NCBI GenBank assembly: GCA_037576215.1
Contig: JBANDB010000006.1
Location: 1,736,001-1,800,000, forward strand
Reading direction: 5' to 3'
Length of the DNA: 64,000 bases
Origin: Armillaria gallica
Taxonomy: Eukaryota; Basidiomycota; Agaricomycetes; Agaricales; Physalacriaceae
Positions within the stretch are counted from its first letter, which is position 1. Each line of letters starts with the position of its first letter. The notes under the pieces were generated by a model. The model saw only the letters and a list, made by a program, of their open reading frames with translations, was not told the DNA's origin and searched no databases. Positions 23,727 through 34,700 of this stretch are shown here, piece after piece. A program made the position numbers and the translations under genes.

Positions 23727-26644
23727 TTACATGATTCTACACGTATCGCGTCCCACATCAGTCGGGCTATTGGCACCAGATCTTCGACCTCCAGGAGACC
23801 ACCACCTCGTCGTATGTCCTATATCATCAATATCGCCGGAACTACTCCCGGACCCGTTCGCTGCCCTCCGACTAAACCAGACTTCCGGCGCTTCTCCCGA
23901 CTGGTCTTGACCGAATCCACGGTCTGCCACGAATAGAAAGTCTTCACCACCACCCTCTTATCGTCGCACTCGTCCTGCCCTACTTTCAAATCCTCTAAAT
24001 CACCGTCCCGGCCATCGAGGTACTTCAATTTTCTCGAATCATAGGCTCGCCAGCCCAGCCTGGGTCTTGTCGTGGAAGCCATTTCCTTAACCACATGTTC
24101 GCCGATCGTACGACAGTCAACAGCTACGATTTTGCTGTCAGACATCTCTCGGCTACGACACAGCCTGATGAACTCCCTGAACACTCTGGGCCCTATTCGA
24201 GTGTTGTCAGCCTCTAGGACTTTCAAGCGCGTACAAGCGCGTATCAGAGTCAACAACGCGTCCTCCGTGACGTTGCTGGCGTAGGAAATTACGAGATGCT
24301 CTAGGGCGTGCCCTGCTTCTCGTTCATCCCGGACATTCGAGGAAGCTTCGTCCTCCGCTTTAACAGATGGGGTGATGGCCGAAATGACTGCATCAGTGAT
24401 TTGAGCAGCATCTTCAAGATCCAATCGCCGGATCATTGGGGTCGTATTCAGGAGTCTGATGAGCCCTTCATCTACAAGGTCATCACCGATACCCGCGAGT
24501 TCGAGGAACTCCAAGCGAGGAGCCGAATGGGCAAGATTCGAACAGGCGATGTCGGTTAAAAGGAAGCAGAACGAGAGGGAAATATGGCGGAGCTGTGTGA
24601 TGCGACGTCGATACTTATTATTGTCTCCAGCATCCCGCCCAACTTGACGAGCATTGAGAACGACCGTCTCAACGCCGAGATTCTCGTCTTCGCCACATGC
24701 AACAAATGCCTCCAAGGCTGAGTTGTGCAATTGACGGCAATAACTGAGATCCAATACCTCTAGATCAGGGCATGCTTTCCCCACGGCCGCCATCGTCTTA
24801 TCGTCAACATGTTTCAATCCTGAGAGACGAAGCACCCTCATTAATAGAGTCTGCTTTCGAGAGATCGCAGCTTGGCATAAATTATAAATTCCATCGGCGT
24901 CCATGCCAGGGCATCGGCTCATGTTCAAGTTTGTGAGTCGTGGGCAACTTGCCGCCAGCACTTCACAAGTCGCGTTCGTCACTATGTGGAGACCCTTCAC
25001 GTCCAGCTTCTCCAGTGCCGGAGAGTATCTGAGAAGGTAGTGCAAGGACTGTGTGGTCAACATGGTGCACCCTCGAAAACTGAGGGCGGTCAATTGCGTG
25101 AAGGGTACCCCATTAGAACTGGTTCGTTGGACACAAAGATGATCCGTAACGTCGGTGAGTGTCGTCGAAAGTAAGAAGACATGTCCAGCAAAATTTAAGC
25201 TGGTGATGAACGGACCCGCCACTGACGTTAGCCGAAGGATGAGTGTCTTGGGAACATTGCAGAACGATCGGAGATCAAGTCTCCGCCATAATTGACCGTC
25301 AGACAGCAGCATCTGCCATGATTTCGACACCTGAACGTCTATCAGCAATATATAATGGAGAAGAACAAAAGACGCTACTCTGCTCAGTTTCACCAACTCT
25401 CGCATGGCTCGGTCCCTGCCGACCCATTTATTCTTCGACGAGGAAGCTTTCATGACGGTCCACTGACCCTGCATGAGGTCCTTCTCGTGGTCTTCCTCAT
25501 GTACATCAAGGAATGCAAGCAACACTCGCAAGCGTAGTTCTCTGGGTAGGGCTTCGAAGTGGCTGGGAATTGTCAACGACAGTGGTACGAAACGGTCTGT
25601 GGACGAAGCAGTGGTGGCCAGATCTAATATAGAAAATGGGAATGGAGATGAATTCGAGCGCGATTTACCCTTCAAGGTGGTTGAAGGGAAGCTCTGTGAC
25701 CCGTCAATACTGGAGATAGTATATGAGAGGTCAGCATCCTTGAATTGCTCCTCGAATATCTGGCAACTCGCATGACTCAACGGGTCAGACTGGATAGGCG
25801 CCTCAACAGGAGCATCATCTGTAGCAGGGATGCCAGATTTCCGGAGAAGTTTCCTTGTAAGATTGCCTGGAGTCCCAGAGAAGGCTTTGCCTCTGAGCTT
25901 GGACAACGACAAAGTGCTAACGGAGGAAGTAGAACGAATGGAACTATTAGACACAGTGCGCCGGCGGACATGAGTCGGGTTATGTGATGGATTAGATTGA
26001 CTCGGATTTGGGAGGTTAGTAGCGTCAAATGAAAGGCTGGGGCTCGGCGAATTCGGCGAATCAAAACGTGGGGACCCGTAGGAAGATGGTTCCACATAGT
26101 CTGTGACAGACGAAGAAGGCCATGCAATGTGGCTGTAGCTGAATTCGGGACGGGAGAAGGCGAGAGGCGGCAGACACGGGGGTAAGTCTGCCGCCTTGCC
26201 CTTGCCCTTCCCGTATACCGTTCCTTCGGACGGCCCAGTCAAAGATTCCGGAGGACTGCTAGCATTGCTTCGGGAAGAGCTGGACGAGGACGGACCCCAA
26301 CTACTATGGACAACCTTCTGGGGGTAATTAACAAACACCGATAATGAAGGCGAGGATCCGGTATGGCTCGACGGCTGCAGGTCACTAAACACATCCTCCT
26401 CGCGCAGAAGGGAGCCAGATGGAATGGGCATCGGTATTGAAACACCTTTACCTTTACCACTGTCTGTCTCTGGGCCTATACATTCTACGAACCTCTCGCC
26501 TTCTGCAATCCCCGACGATGAAGAAGCAGGATCTGGACTCGCAGGACGCGATATACCGTGAGTTAGAGCCGCTACGCCCGATTCCTCAGGGAAATCGAAG
26601 TGGAAAACGGCGTCGCCGTTATCGATTACTGTAGGGTTCAACAT
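23727..26644 (-). CDS. F-box / leucine-rich-repeat protein with a C-terminal CaaX box
   Basis: Substrate adaptor of an SCF ubiquitin ligase. The first true ATG is at 26644 (MLNPTVIDNGD). About 330 residues of Ser/Pro-rich sequence precede the F-box, which starts FEALPRELRLRVLLAFL, holds an insertion, and finishes LVKLSRVSKSWQMLLSDGQLWRRLDL once a 48-nt in-frame intron (25378-25331) is removed. About ten leucine-rich repeats of the cysteine-containing type follow (for example LEVLDLSYCRQLHNSAL). Near the end a 59-nt intron (23877-23819) removes an in-frame stop and joins REKRRKS to GHTTRWWSPGGRRSG, so the protein ends CRIM at 23727. Without that splice it would end PAILMI at 23819. CRIM fits a farnesylation signal, as in prenylated FBXL proteins of animals. 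The target is unknown. Confidence 0.82.
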
Positions 26645-27554
26645 CCGACTACCCAAGACAATGACGAAATTCTAGATCACGTAGTAGATGAGTAAGATGT
26701 GAGGCAAAGTCAAAAGGTACAATGCGGTACAGTAGAAGAGCGAGATAATGGCCAACGAATGAAGCTATCGTCGAGGAAGGAGATGAGGAAAGAGATAACG
26801 CATAGCGCTGAATCACATATCTCTTTGGCTGCCTCCGGTAAAGTGACGGTCGCGATAGATCACGGGAAACAGGGGCTCATATTTCTCACGTTTCGGACCT
26901 TACCAAATGCAATTTGTTTTGCAAATGTGTATAGTCATCATCATCGTGGTTTACAAGTTGGGAGATCAATGGGAGATTGCAGTAGGAAAATGGAGAGAAT
27001 TGGGAAAGAATGGAATGTTTCGCTGGTGTTCCATCTTGGAATACTGGAATCAAATACTTACTTCCGCTATGGGCGCCCTTTTTTCCCACCGCCAAACTCT
27101 GTAATGCACGCGTATCAAACATGACCCACGGCGATGTGAACAAAATATGGATTTCGCCCTGAATGAGTCTCGCTCTTGTTGACCCGAACCTCGCCCGACG
27201 GATCTTGGCTATTTTTCCAGTACCCAAGGAGGAGGTTAACAAGCATCCTGCGGGATCTTCGGCGAACTTCGAAGCGCCTGTTGCCACACCATGGGAACTT
27301 ACCCAGACTGTGCTGGGTGGCGGTCTTTATGTGCGACGAGACTCGTAGCAGACAAAAATCTACACTGAATAGCTGTCCGATATCTGATAGCACAGACATA
27401 ACCCTAAAGCCAAGAATGTCACCAAAGTCAATCCTAATAATCAAAAGTAGCCTGGTATGAAGGATTAGATGATCAAAGAGTACAGATTTATCACAGCAGA
27501 AAAGGCAAGGACAGCATGACGGACAAGGACTCAAAGAACGAGGTTGATGGAGTA
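26645..27554. other. Spacer between the F-box/LRR and YABBY/HMG-like genes
   Basis: No gene is recognised in these 910 bp. Frames of 60-147 codons occur on both strands and overlap one another with no family resemblance. The right end of the F-box/LRR gene's leader and promoter must be here. The stretch has no strong repeats. Confidence 0.45.
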
Positions 27555-27944
27555 TCATGATGAGGTGCTCGGCTTGGGATTTTCTGGGGCGTTCTTCCAG
27601 TTAGTAGTTGCGAGTTTGAACCTTGTGGTACATCTAAGCGCACTGGTGAATAACAGACAGAGTCTCCGGACATACCTCTCTTGGTGCGATATCTCTGGCT
27701 GAGTCTCTTTGAGACGAGCCATTTCCGTTTGCTGATAGGGTATAGTTTAGTTAGGCCTGGTCCAGGCGGGAGTCGCCGCACCATAAACTTATTAAACGCC
27801 GTTAGCTTCTTCTTCTTAGCGCCTCCAGAGCCTGAGGATTTGGCTACGAGAAGTCAGCACCGTAAAAACCTAGCAGAATAACTGCGCACTTTTTTTCGGG
27901 GGTTTTTCAGGCTGGGCGGACGTACTAGTTGATCGAGGTGCCAT
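27555..27944 (-). CDS. Small HMG-box / YABBY-like nuclear protein
   Basis: Four exons, 27944-27890, 27843-27782, 27731-27676 and 27621-27555, total 240 nt and 79 residues, each intron 46-54 nt with GT...AG. The N terminus (MAPRSTSTSAQPEKPPKK) is Ser/Pro/Lys-rich, then a Gly-Lys linker KKKKLTAFNKFM leads to QTEMARLKETQPEISHQERF and KLATTNWKNAPENPK. The AFNKFM...E...L...P.I.H.E.F..A...WK pattern is that of plant YABBY and HMG-type DNA-binding helices and of a small protein seen widely in basidiomycetes. Probably a chromatin or DNA-binding protein; no specific function is known. It is not visible as one open frame. Confidence 0.82.
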
Positions 27945-28768
27945 GGTAAATTTGTGGCGAAGAAAAGGGCACAAGGAAGACTCGGCGGGAGCCTAGCGAT
28001 AACGAAGAAAGTCTGAAACCATTGGACAACCATTAGAGGACGTTATATACGATATGATGACCTTGGCTCACCTGAGCCTCAAAATCCCCAAGGGATGACG
28101 GTGGTAGAAATTGCCGGATGTGAGATTCTGCAATTGAGGAGGAAAAAAGGGAGCAAAGGGTCGTATTCTTTTCTGGTTGCGGTATTTATAAAAAGCGTCC
28201 ACTGTGACAGCTTCGATTGTTGATATTCAGAATAAATTGAAGAGCCCCCAGCCACCTATAGGTGCATGTTTGTGTTCCATCGGATTCATTTTGAATAGTC
28301 TAGCCGTTCCCAGCGTAAAAAGATATTACGGCACGTATACCCGTATGCTCGGCGAGCCCAAAATCAGATGCATGTGTCGCCCAAAGTATTATTTGTCTTG
28401 AAGATTGCGTTTCATTCACGCACAACTTGATTTAAAGAACAGGTGCACAGCAAAGATCGACTCTCCAAAAAAGGATACGCTGTTTCTTAAAAGACCAGGT
28501 CAATTTCAGGTCTGCCTGTGGTCCAAGGGTGTCTGGAGTTCAAGCACCCAGGCATCAGTAGGCAGATCATCCAAACAGACGCGTCGCGTAAGGCATGGCG
28601 CGTTTTTCTTGGAACAGATGGTCACAGGGGTCGCTATCTTTCATTGATTGAATGTGCCCAAAGTACAGACTTGGCCATGTGCTTGGTGGAAGAAGAAGCA
28701 GTACGTTTCCTCACCTAGTCTTACTTAATAGTCTCATGCCTGGCCTTCGAGAACATAGTAGCACATGC
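27945..28768. other. Spacer between the YABBY/HMG-like gene and VPS33
   Basis: The left end must hold the promoter of the YABBY/HMG-like gene. A plus-strand frame at about 28503-28718 (containing SRQIIQTDASRKAWRVFLG) is compositionally protein-like but has no ATG near its start and no recognisable family, so I do not call a gene. The VPS33 3' end adjoins the right edge. Confidence 0.4.
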
Positions 28769-31430
28769 CTAAATGCCAGCATCCTTAGATGATGATCCTC
28801 CCGTCTTCCGTATTCCAGCTATCCCGTCAATGATGCTGGATGCACTCACGATGCCTGTTGTAGCAATTAAAAATCTACGCCCTGGTACTGTTATGAGTGC
28901 CAGACTAGTATCGACTTATGAATAGTAACACAATTACCTCGGTTTTGCCGACCAACCCACCGCAATGCGGCGATCTCAGTATACGTGCAGCCACCAAGGA
29001 AAAATACGACAGTTGTCGTGGTGGTTTCCATGGGCCGGCCTGGAACGACGTTGAGACAGACAGACAACCGGATCCATGGCGGACCTTACCTAATGACGGC
29101 GAGGCGGAAGTACGACCAACATCTGGTTGAAGGATATCCACCGTTTCGCCAGGTATAGTAGCTAGAACATCTTCAAACCCCTTCCAGCCGTTGATTGCAT
29201 GGGCTTGGACCTTGCCCTCTGGGACAGCATTGTTGTCGCCTTGTCGCGCAGCTTTATCTCTGTCAGCTGGATTACTCAGGACCCCGCCCCTTTGAGCAAC
29301 ACACTGCACAAGACGGATGCTGATTGGGGCGTAACCAGAATAGACAAAGCTAATGTCATTCTCGATCTCATCCAAGGCCTCTGGATTATCGTCAATCAAG
29401 AGCCGAAGTGACTTTCTGAGTGACGTATACGAAAACTTCGGCAGGGTCGCGGGAGCCGATGCTGGAAGAGGATTGGGTAGTAAAATTGCAAGCGGAGGTG
29501 ATGCTAACGATAGTAGCAATGGAAGATTATGATAGCCATAGGTCTGAACCATGCATGTCATTAACGTAAGATAAAAACGCAATCGGGAGATCAGACCTGT
29601 AAAATTTCGCGCTTAATGTTTTCCAAAGTCTTTGTCTTGATCCCCCCGGAAGTAATACTTGCAAGACAAAGTAGTCTGATTATCGACTCGATTTCAGCGC
29701 CTTGCGCTATGAGCTCTTCAATAGCGGATATCTGCTCAACGACCTTATAGGACGCTAGAAGGTCTTAGGGTGCGCGTTAGTCGTATGTATTGGTCATCAA
29801 CGCTGCTACTTACCTTGTTGGATTTCCAGAGACTTGTTGAAATGGTCAGTGCGAGTTATGGGAACTAGGAGCTCAGAAAGACCAGTATCTGTCTAGCATT
29901 AGTTTTTGCAACGAGAACACGACACAACAGCCTGCTTACGCAGCCGCAACGCTTGATGCTCGCTCTGTAAACCGCCCAGCTTGCCCACAACATCCCTAAG
30001 CTGGGGAATAGTCTTGGCCTGCCGGCTCGCCTGGGAAAAAAATAAGGGCACTATATACACACACGCCAGAAAGTGTACCTTATAATCATCTTCTAGCCGA
30101 CGCGCCACTTTGTTCAGTCTGCGGCCCACGGCAGAGAAATTTAAATCTCTCAGTTCAACAAAGAGAGTATCAGACGACGAAAGATGGTATTTCTTCTTGT
30201 TTTCTTTCCTTAGAGTGCCAGAGGACGTTGACGGTGTAGCTGCCGCAGGGCCAGCCGTTTCAGCGGCCGGCGGAGATACAAGTGATGTTGGCAATTCGAC
30301 GTGGGCTACATGATCTCGCGTCAATGCACGGTTCATTCCGGCCCTTCGGAAACTTACAGTTTTTGATACCAATAAGCTCATCGATAAGACCTTCATACGT
30401 TAGTTGGGTAAGCAGGGGTGTTATCATGTCGACGCGGCGATCCAGGACAATTAAGGCATCGATTTTATCCGAGGACTGGAAAAGGGTGTCAGGTGCTGAG
30501 GATGTCCTTGCTTGGGCAAGAGAACTGGTCAGAAGAGCCGCAAGTCTCTAAATCCGGAGTTTCAATCTCAGTGGTAGGGTGTAGATCATATCGCCGTACC
30601 GCAGCCTTGTCACCTTTACCGATAACGCGAGGAAACAGTCCATACAGTTTCTGAAGCGTGATCAAGGCCTGGGCAGAATCATAGATTGCCGTCTCGTCGC
30701 CATCCTGTCAGCATTGCAATTGAAGATTGATGAGAGAGATCAATAAGAGATGGAGTTATTGGAACACACCACCCATATATCCTTGAAGACAGACTCGTAT
30801 TCCAAGGAAACGACGTCTTCTTCAATTGGAATGAATTGAAGGTTGTATGATGAGATGGAAACATCGCCTAGGACCCCCTCCTCCTCCAGTATTCGTGTTA
30901 CTAAAGTTGAAACACGTGGAACCAGGAGTAAGGTATAGGTGTGTTTCGCCGCGTCTTTGGCGTGTCGTTTGATCTGTTCTTCCGAAAGATCAAGATCGAA
31001 CATAACTGTAGCTATACAGAGCATACCGGCAATGACCTTGACGTGCGCTATGAGAGGCCGACAAAGATATATGATGTTTGACGTGCTGGACGTCAGGGGA
31101 CCAGCTTCCAGCCAAAACATCTTGTCAACGCCATGATGCTACGGAATACGGCTGGAATACTAAATAAGAGGAAGAAATATGCTGCTCACTTTCAATAACG
31201 CGACCTCCGTCACGAGTCCCAGTGGACCTGCTAATGATGGATCCAGTACCAAGGTCTTCGCGCCATTCACCTATGTGGACTGATGATCAATGCGTTGGCC
31301 AGCCGTGACAGCGAGAGTGACGAACAGAGTTCAATGAGTCCACAAGAGCCTTTCGGGCTATTTCCTTGAGGAGATTCGTGTCCAGAGGGGTGTCAGTGTC
31401 TTCAGAGGATGCTGGATCGCGAGAGGCCAT
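28769..31430 (-). CDS. VPS33: Vacuolar sorting protein VPS33 (Sec1/Munc18 family)
   Basis: SM protein of the HOPS and CORVET tethering complexes, which templates SNARE assembly at vacuole and endosome. The first ATG is at 31430 ([11 protein letters not shown]). After [20 protein letters not shown] an intron leads to [21 protein letters not shown] and then to [20 protein letters not shown], the standard N-terminal domain. [20 protein letters not shown] and [22 protein letters not shown] follow. The middle includes [20 protein letters not shown] and [19 protein letters not shown], the family fingerprint. The last two exons give [20 protein letters not shown] and [20 protein letters not shown], ending at 28769; this closing exon is easily missed because a longer open frame exists on the opposite strand. 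It is divergent from NTE1. Confidence 0.92.
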
Positions 31431-31702
31431 TGGGACAGGCTCGTCGGGACCAAATTCCACATTAAGGATGGATTTCCTCAAAAGTAAATTGATGACGTCG
31501 CTTCCTCTTTTGGCCTACTACTTTGCACAGACGCTGAACGTGCATGGGTCGACTACCTTCCACGATAGCAATCTCTTTCGACAGGATATAGGATGGAATC
31601 AGTCGCTGAGCCAGTCGACCCCCATCCGCTGGTATCCTTGGTGTCAGCATGCTTCTGGGTAATACGTGAGTGCGTGGATCACACATGCGACGGGGAACGT
31701 TC
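31431..31702. promoter_or_regulatory. Bidirectional promoter VPS33 / NTE1
   Basis: 272 bp lie between the divergent starts. I see no distinctive binding site. The NTE1 start itself is uncertain, so the right boundary is approximate. Confidence 0.45.
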
Positions 31703-34700
31703 ATGAATTCAAACAGTGTGGCTGTTGTCTTGGGTGAAGGCTTTGGTGGCATTCTCGACAATAACAGTGCCCCGACTCATATATGCTATCCTATCCTACT
31801 CCATGACACTCACGGTCTGTCGCAACTCATTATATGCGCGTATTCAGCACTGATCGCCTCGTCTTGTAGCTCAACTTCTGGTCGTTTGCGATCATGTTTG
31901 CACTTTCAGCCGTAGCGCTGAACTATTGGATCCGATTTCGATATCTCAATGATTATACTCAGCTCAAAGAACCTCCGCTGGTGAAGCCAGACGCAACGGA
32001 GTTGCATCCTGACGTGAATACAGGTGTGTGTGTGTGACAAGCTGGCTCCAACATTTCATTACTGACATTTTTAAGACCCGGCGCCTACATTCCATAATTA
32101 TCTTGATGATTTCCTACAAGCTGTACGCGTCTTTGGTTTCGTAAGTGGTCCATGAGCAACTTATTCACAATTTCATGACTAACGTTTCCATAGCTCGAAA
32201 AGCCCGTGCGTTCGTCTATATATATGGCGATGTTTCGTATCTTTAATATGATATATCCAGGTTTTCCATGAGTTGGCTCGGCATCTTCAGACTCGACGTT
32301 TAATCGCAGGGGACAGCATGTCATTGGAGCAGGACAAGAGCTTCTACTGTGTCGTGGATGGCATGGTTCAAGTTTTTGCACATACTGGTCAACCTGATCA
32401 AGGACAGCAAGGGTTATGGGACCATGAAGACATGAACGGATATCAGTTACTCAATGAAGTGGGAAGCGGAGGCACCCTCTCTAGTCTATTTACTATTCTC
32501 AGCCTCTTTACTGAGGACGTCAAAATGAGCTGGCAGAATGATCACGATGAAAGTTCGAACGCCGCTGAAGCCTTTTCTGTTCCCCGGAAATCACAGCGCG
32601 ACAATGCAGACGTCTCTCGTTTCGACTTAGGACAGGACGTACGCACACGGCGCTCATCAATCTCCTCCACGGCCTCGACCGTTCATCCCTTTCAAGATGG
32701 AATACCCAACCATCCGGAATACACAAGGCCTATGTCACCTATTCCTGACGACGATGACGAGACCAACACATCATTACCAAGGTCTCACAATTCTCACACT
32801 CGACATACTCGGATACACGAAGGGGTGGTTGCTCGCGCCAGTGAGGATAGTACTCTAGCTGTCATACCTGCTGAGGCATTCCGTCGTTTAACCAAGAAGT
32901 ATCCAAAGGCTACCGGTCATATTGTCCAAGGTGGTTCACGACTTGCCTGTCTCCGAGATTATCTCACTGATACAGATAATTTAGTCATTTTGACGCGATT
33001 TTCTCGCGTCACATTCAATGCCGCCCACAGATATCTCGGTCTTACAAGCGAAGTTCTTCGTACTGAGAAAGCCATCAATGATATCGCCTGCCACCCGTTG
33101 CCTTCATCCTTCTATGAGGGCGGCGGTTTACAATATCTTCGACAACGGTTTGATGGCACTAGCACTGCTGACAGCGATACCGATTATCTCAACGCCTCAG
33201 AATCCCCCAATACTTTATCTGGGAAGACTCTTTCGGAATCTCCTAGATCGTCGAAAGTGCAATTGAACGATCCACCTCGTGCCACCCGGCTCGCATCTTC
33301 TACATCACAGACATTTAAAGCACACGGACGGAACAGCGTTCAAGCTGGAGATCTGCTCAGTTCTACAACCCACGCCGGTGACTTCTACAGACCGATCAGT
33401 GGTTCCATTAGCACACCACGGGGACCGAGAGGTGTTAAGCCTCTGGAGAGTCGTAGAATTGCTAATTTATCGGGAGACGAGTTTGATTTGCGAGAGGAAG
33501 TGATGTCATGTATAGCGAAGTCCATCGGTCTACTTCAGCCTCCTTTGAGCGGCACCGAATCTGTTGAGGCCTCACCTGCAATCTCCCCGTCTGACGGTCG
33601 GCGTTCCTCAGGGTTATTTACTCCATCTTTCAGTTCTCTATCACTTCTAGACATAGGTGATGACGCTTCTAGTGTTACGGGAGGAGCATCGTCCAGCCAA
33701 TCTATCGATGGTTACATGAGCGGCCTTGACAATGAGGTGGAGATGCTGTTCTTTGCCGCTGGCACGACCCTAGTAAAAGCAGGAGAGGTTAACACTGGTA
33801 TCTATGTCTCTTTCATGTTCCGGTACACATATTCATGGTGTTACAGGGTTGTTTTACGTTATTGAAGGGTTTTTAGATATCCTTTTACCCACGGACGATC
33901 TCCAGCCTTTTACGGAGCCACGGCCGAGTTCTGAAGAACCTCGGTCATCTGGTCCCAAGGCCAAACGGCCGGAGCAGAAACTGTTGTTTACAGTCAAACC
34001 TGGCGGAATCGCTGGCTATCTCGGTGAGTTTTTTTACACCGTGAACAACACAATAATATCCATCATTCATTTAGCTTCCCTCTGTAACACCGCCTCTTAT
34101 GTCGACATCAAGGCGAAGACTGATACGTATGTGGGGTTCCTCCCCTCGCACGCCCTCGAGCGCCTGCTTGAAAAGCGCCCGATCGTCCTGCTCACTCTTG
34201 CCAAACGCTTGATTAGCCTTTTGTCACCTCTTGGTACGCTCATCCCTTTAATTCGTACTGTGCAATAACTTATTGCTTTCCGCAGTGCTTCACATTGACG
34301 CGTCTTTGGATTGGATGCAAGTGAATGCTGGTCAGGTGCTTTGGCGGCCTCAGGATATTAGCGACAGCTTCTACATTGTCATCAATGGCCGTTTGCGGGC
34401 CATCTCTGAGTCCGAAGACGGAAGCGTTTCAATCGTTGGGGAGTACGGTCAAGGGGATACGGTGGGAGAGGTCGATGTCATCACCAGCTCACTTCGCCGA
34501 AATACCTTGCACGCTATACGAGACACTGAACTGATTAGAATGCCACAAACGCTGTTCAACGCGATATCTGCTCGGTACGAACCTGGAAGTATGCTAAAGG
34601 ACCCCTAACTCATACACTTGTTATCAGGAATCCCCAGATCACAGCCCAGTACGTCTATGAGTCTGCAATTTTCTCGGTGTACCTCAATTTTACGCCCCTG

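Noticed and set aside
23819..23877. F-box/LRR stop at PAILMI as the true C terminus
   Set aside because: A clean GT...AG intron in the right phase leads on to a more ordered Trp-rich end; kept only as a possible isoform.
26699..27124. Plus-strand frame of 141 codons upstream of the F-box/LRR gene
   Set aside because: No family resemblance or splice context, and it overlaps other random frames; probably part of the F-box gene's leader region.
28770..28915. Plus-strand frame ending in RLVSTYE that looked like a last exon
   Set aside because: The opposite strand reads [20 protein letters not shown], the true final exon of VPS33; the plus frame is its shadow.
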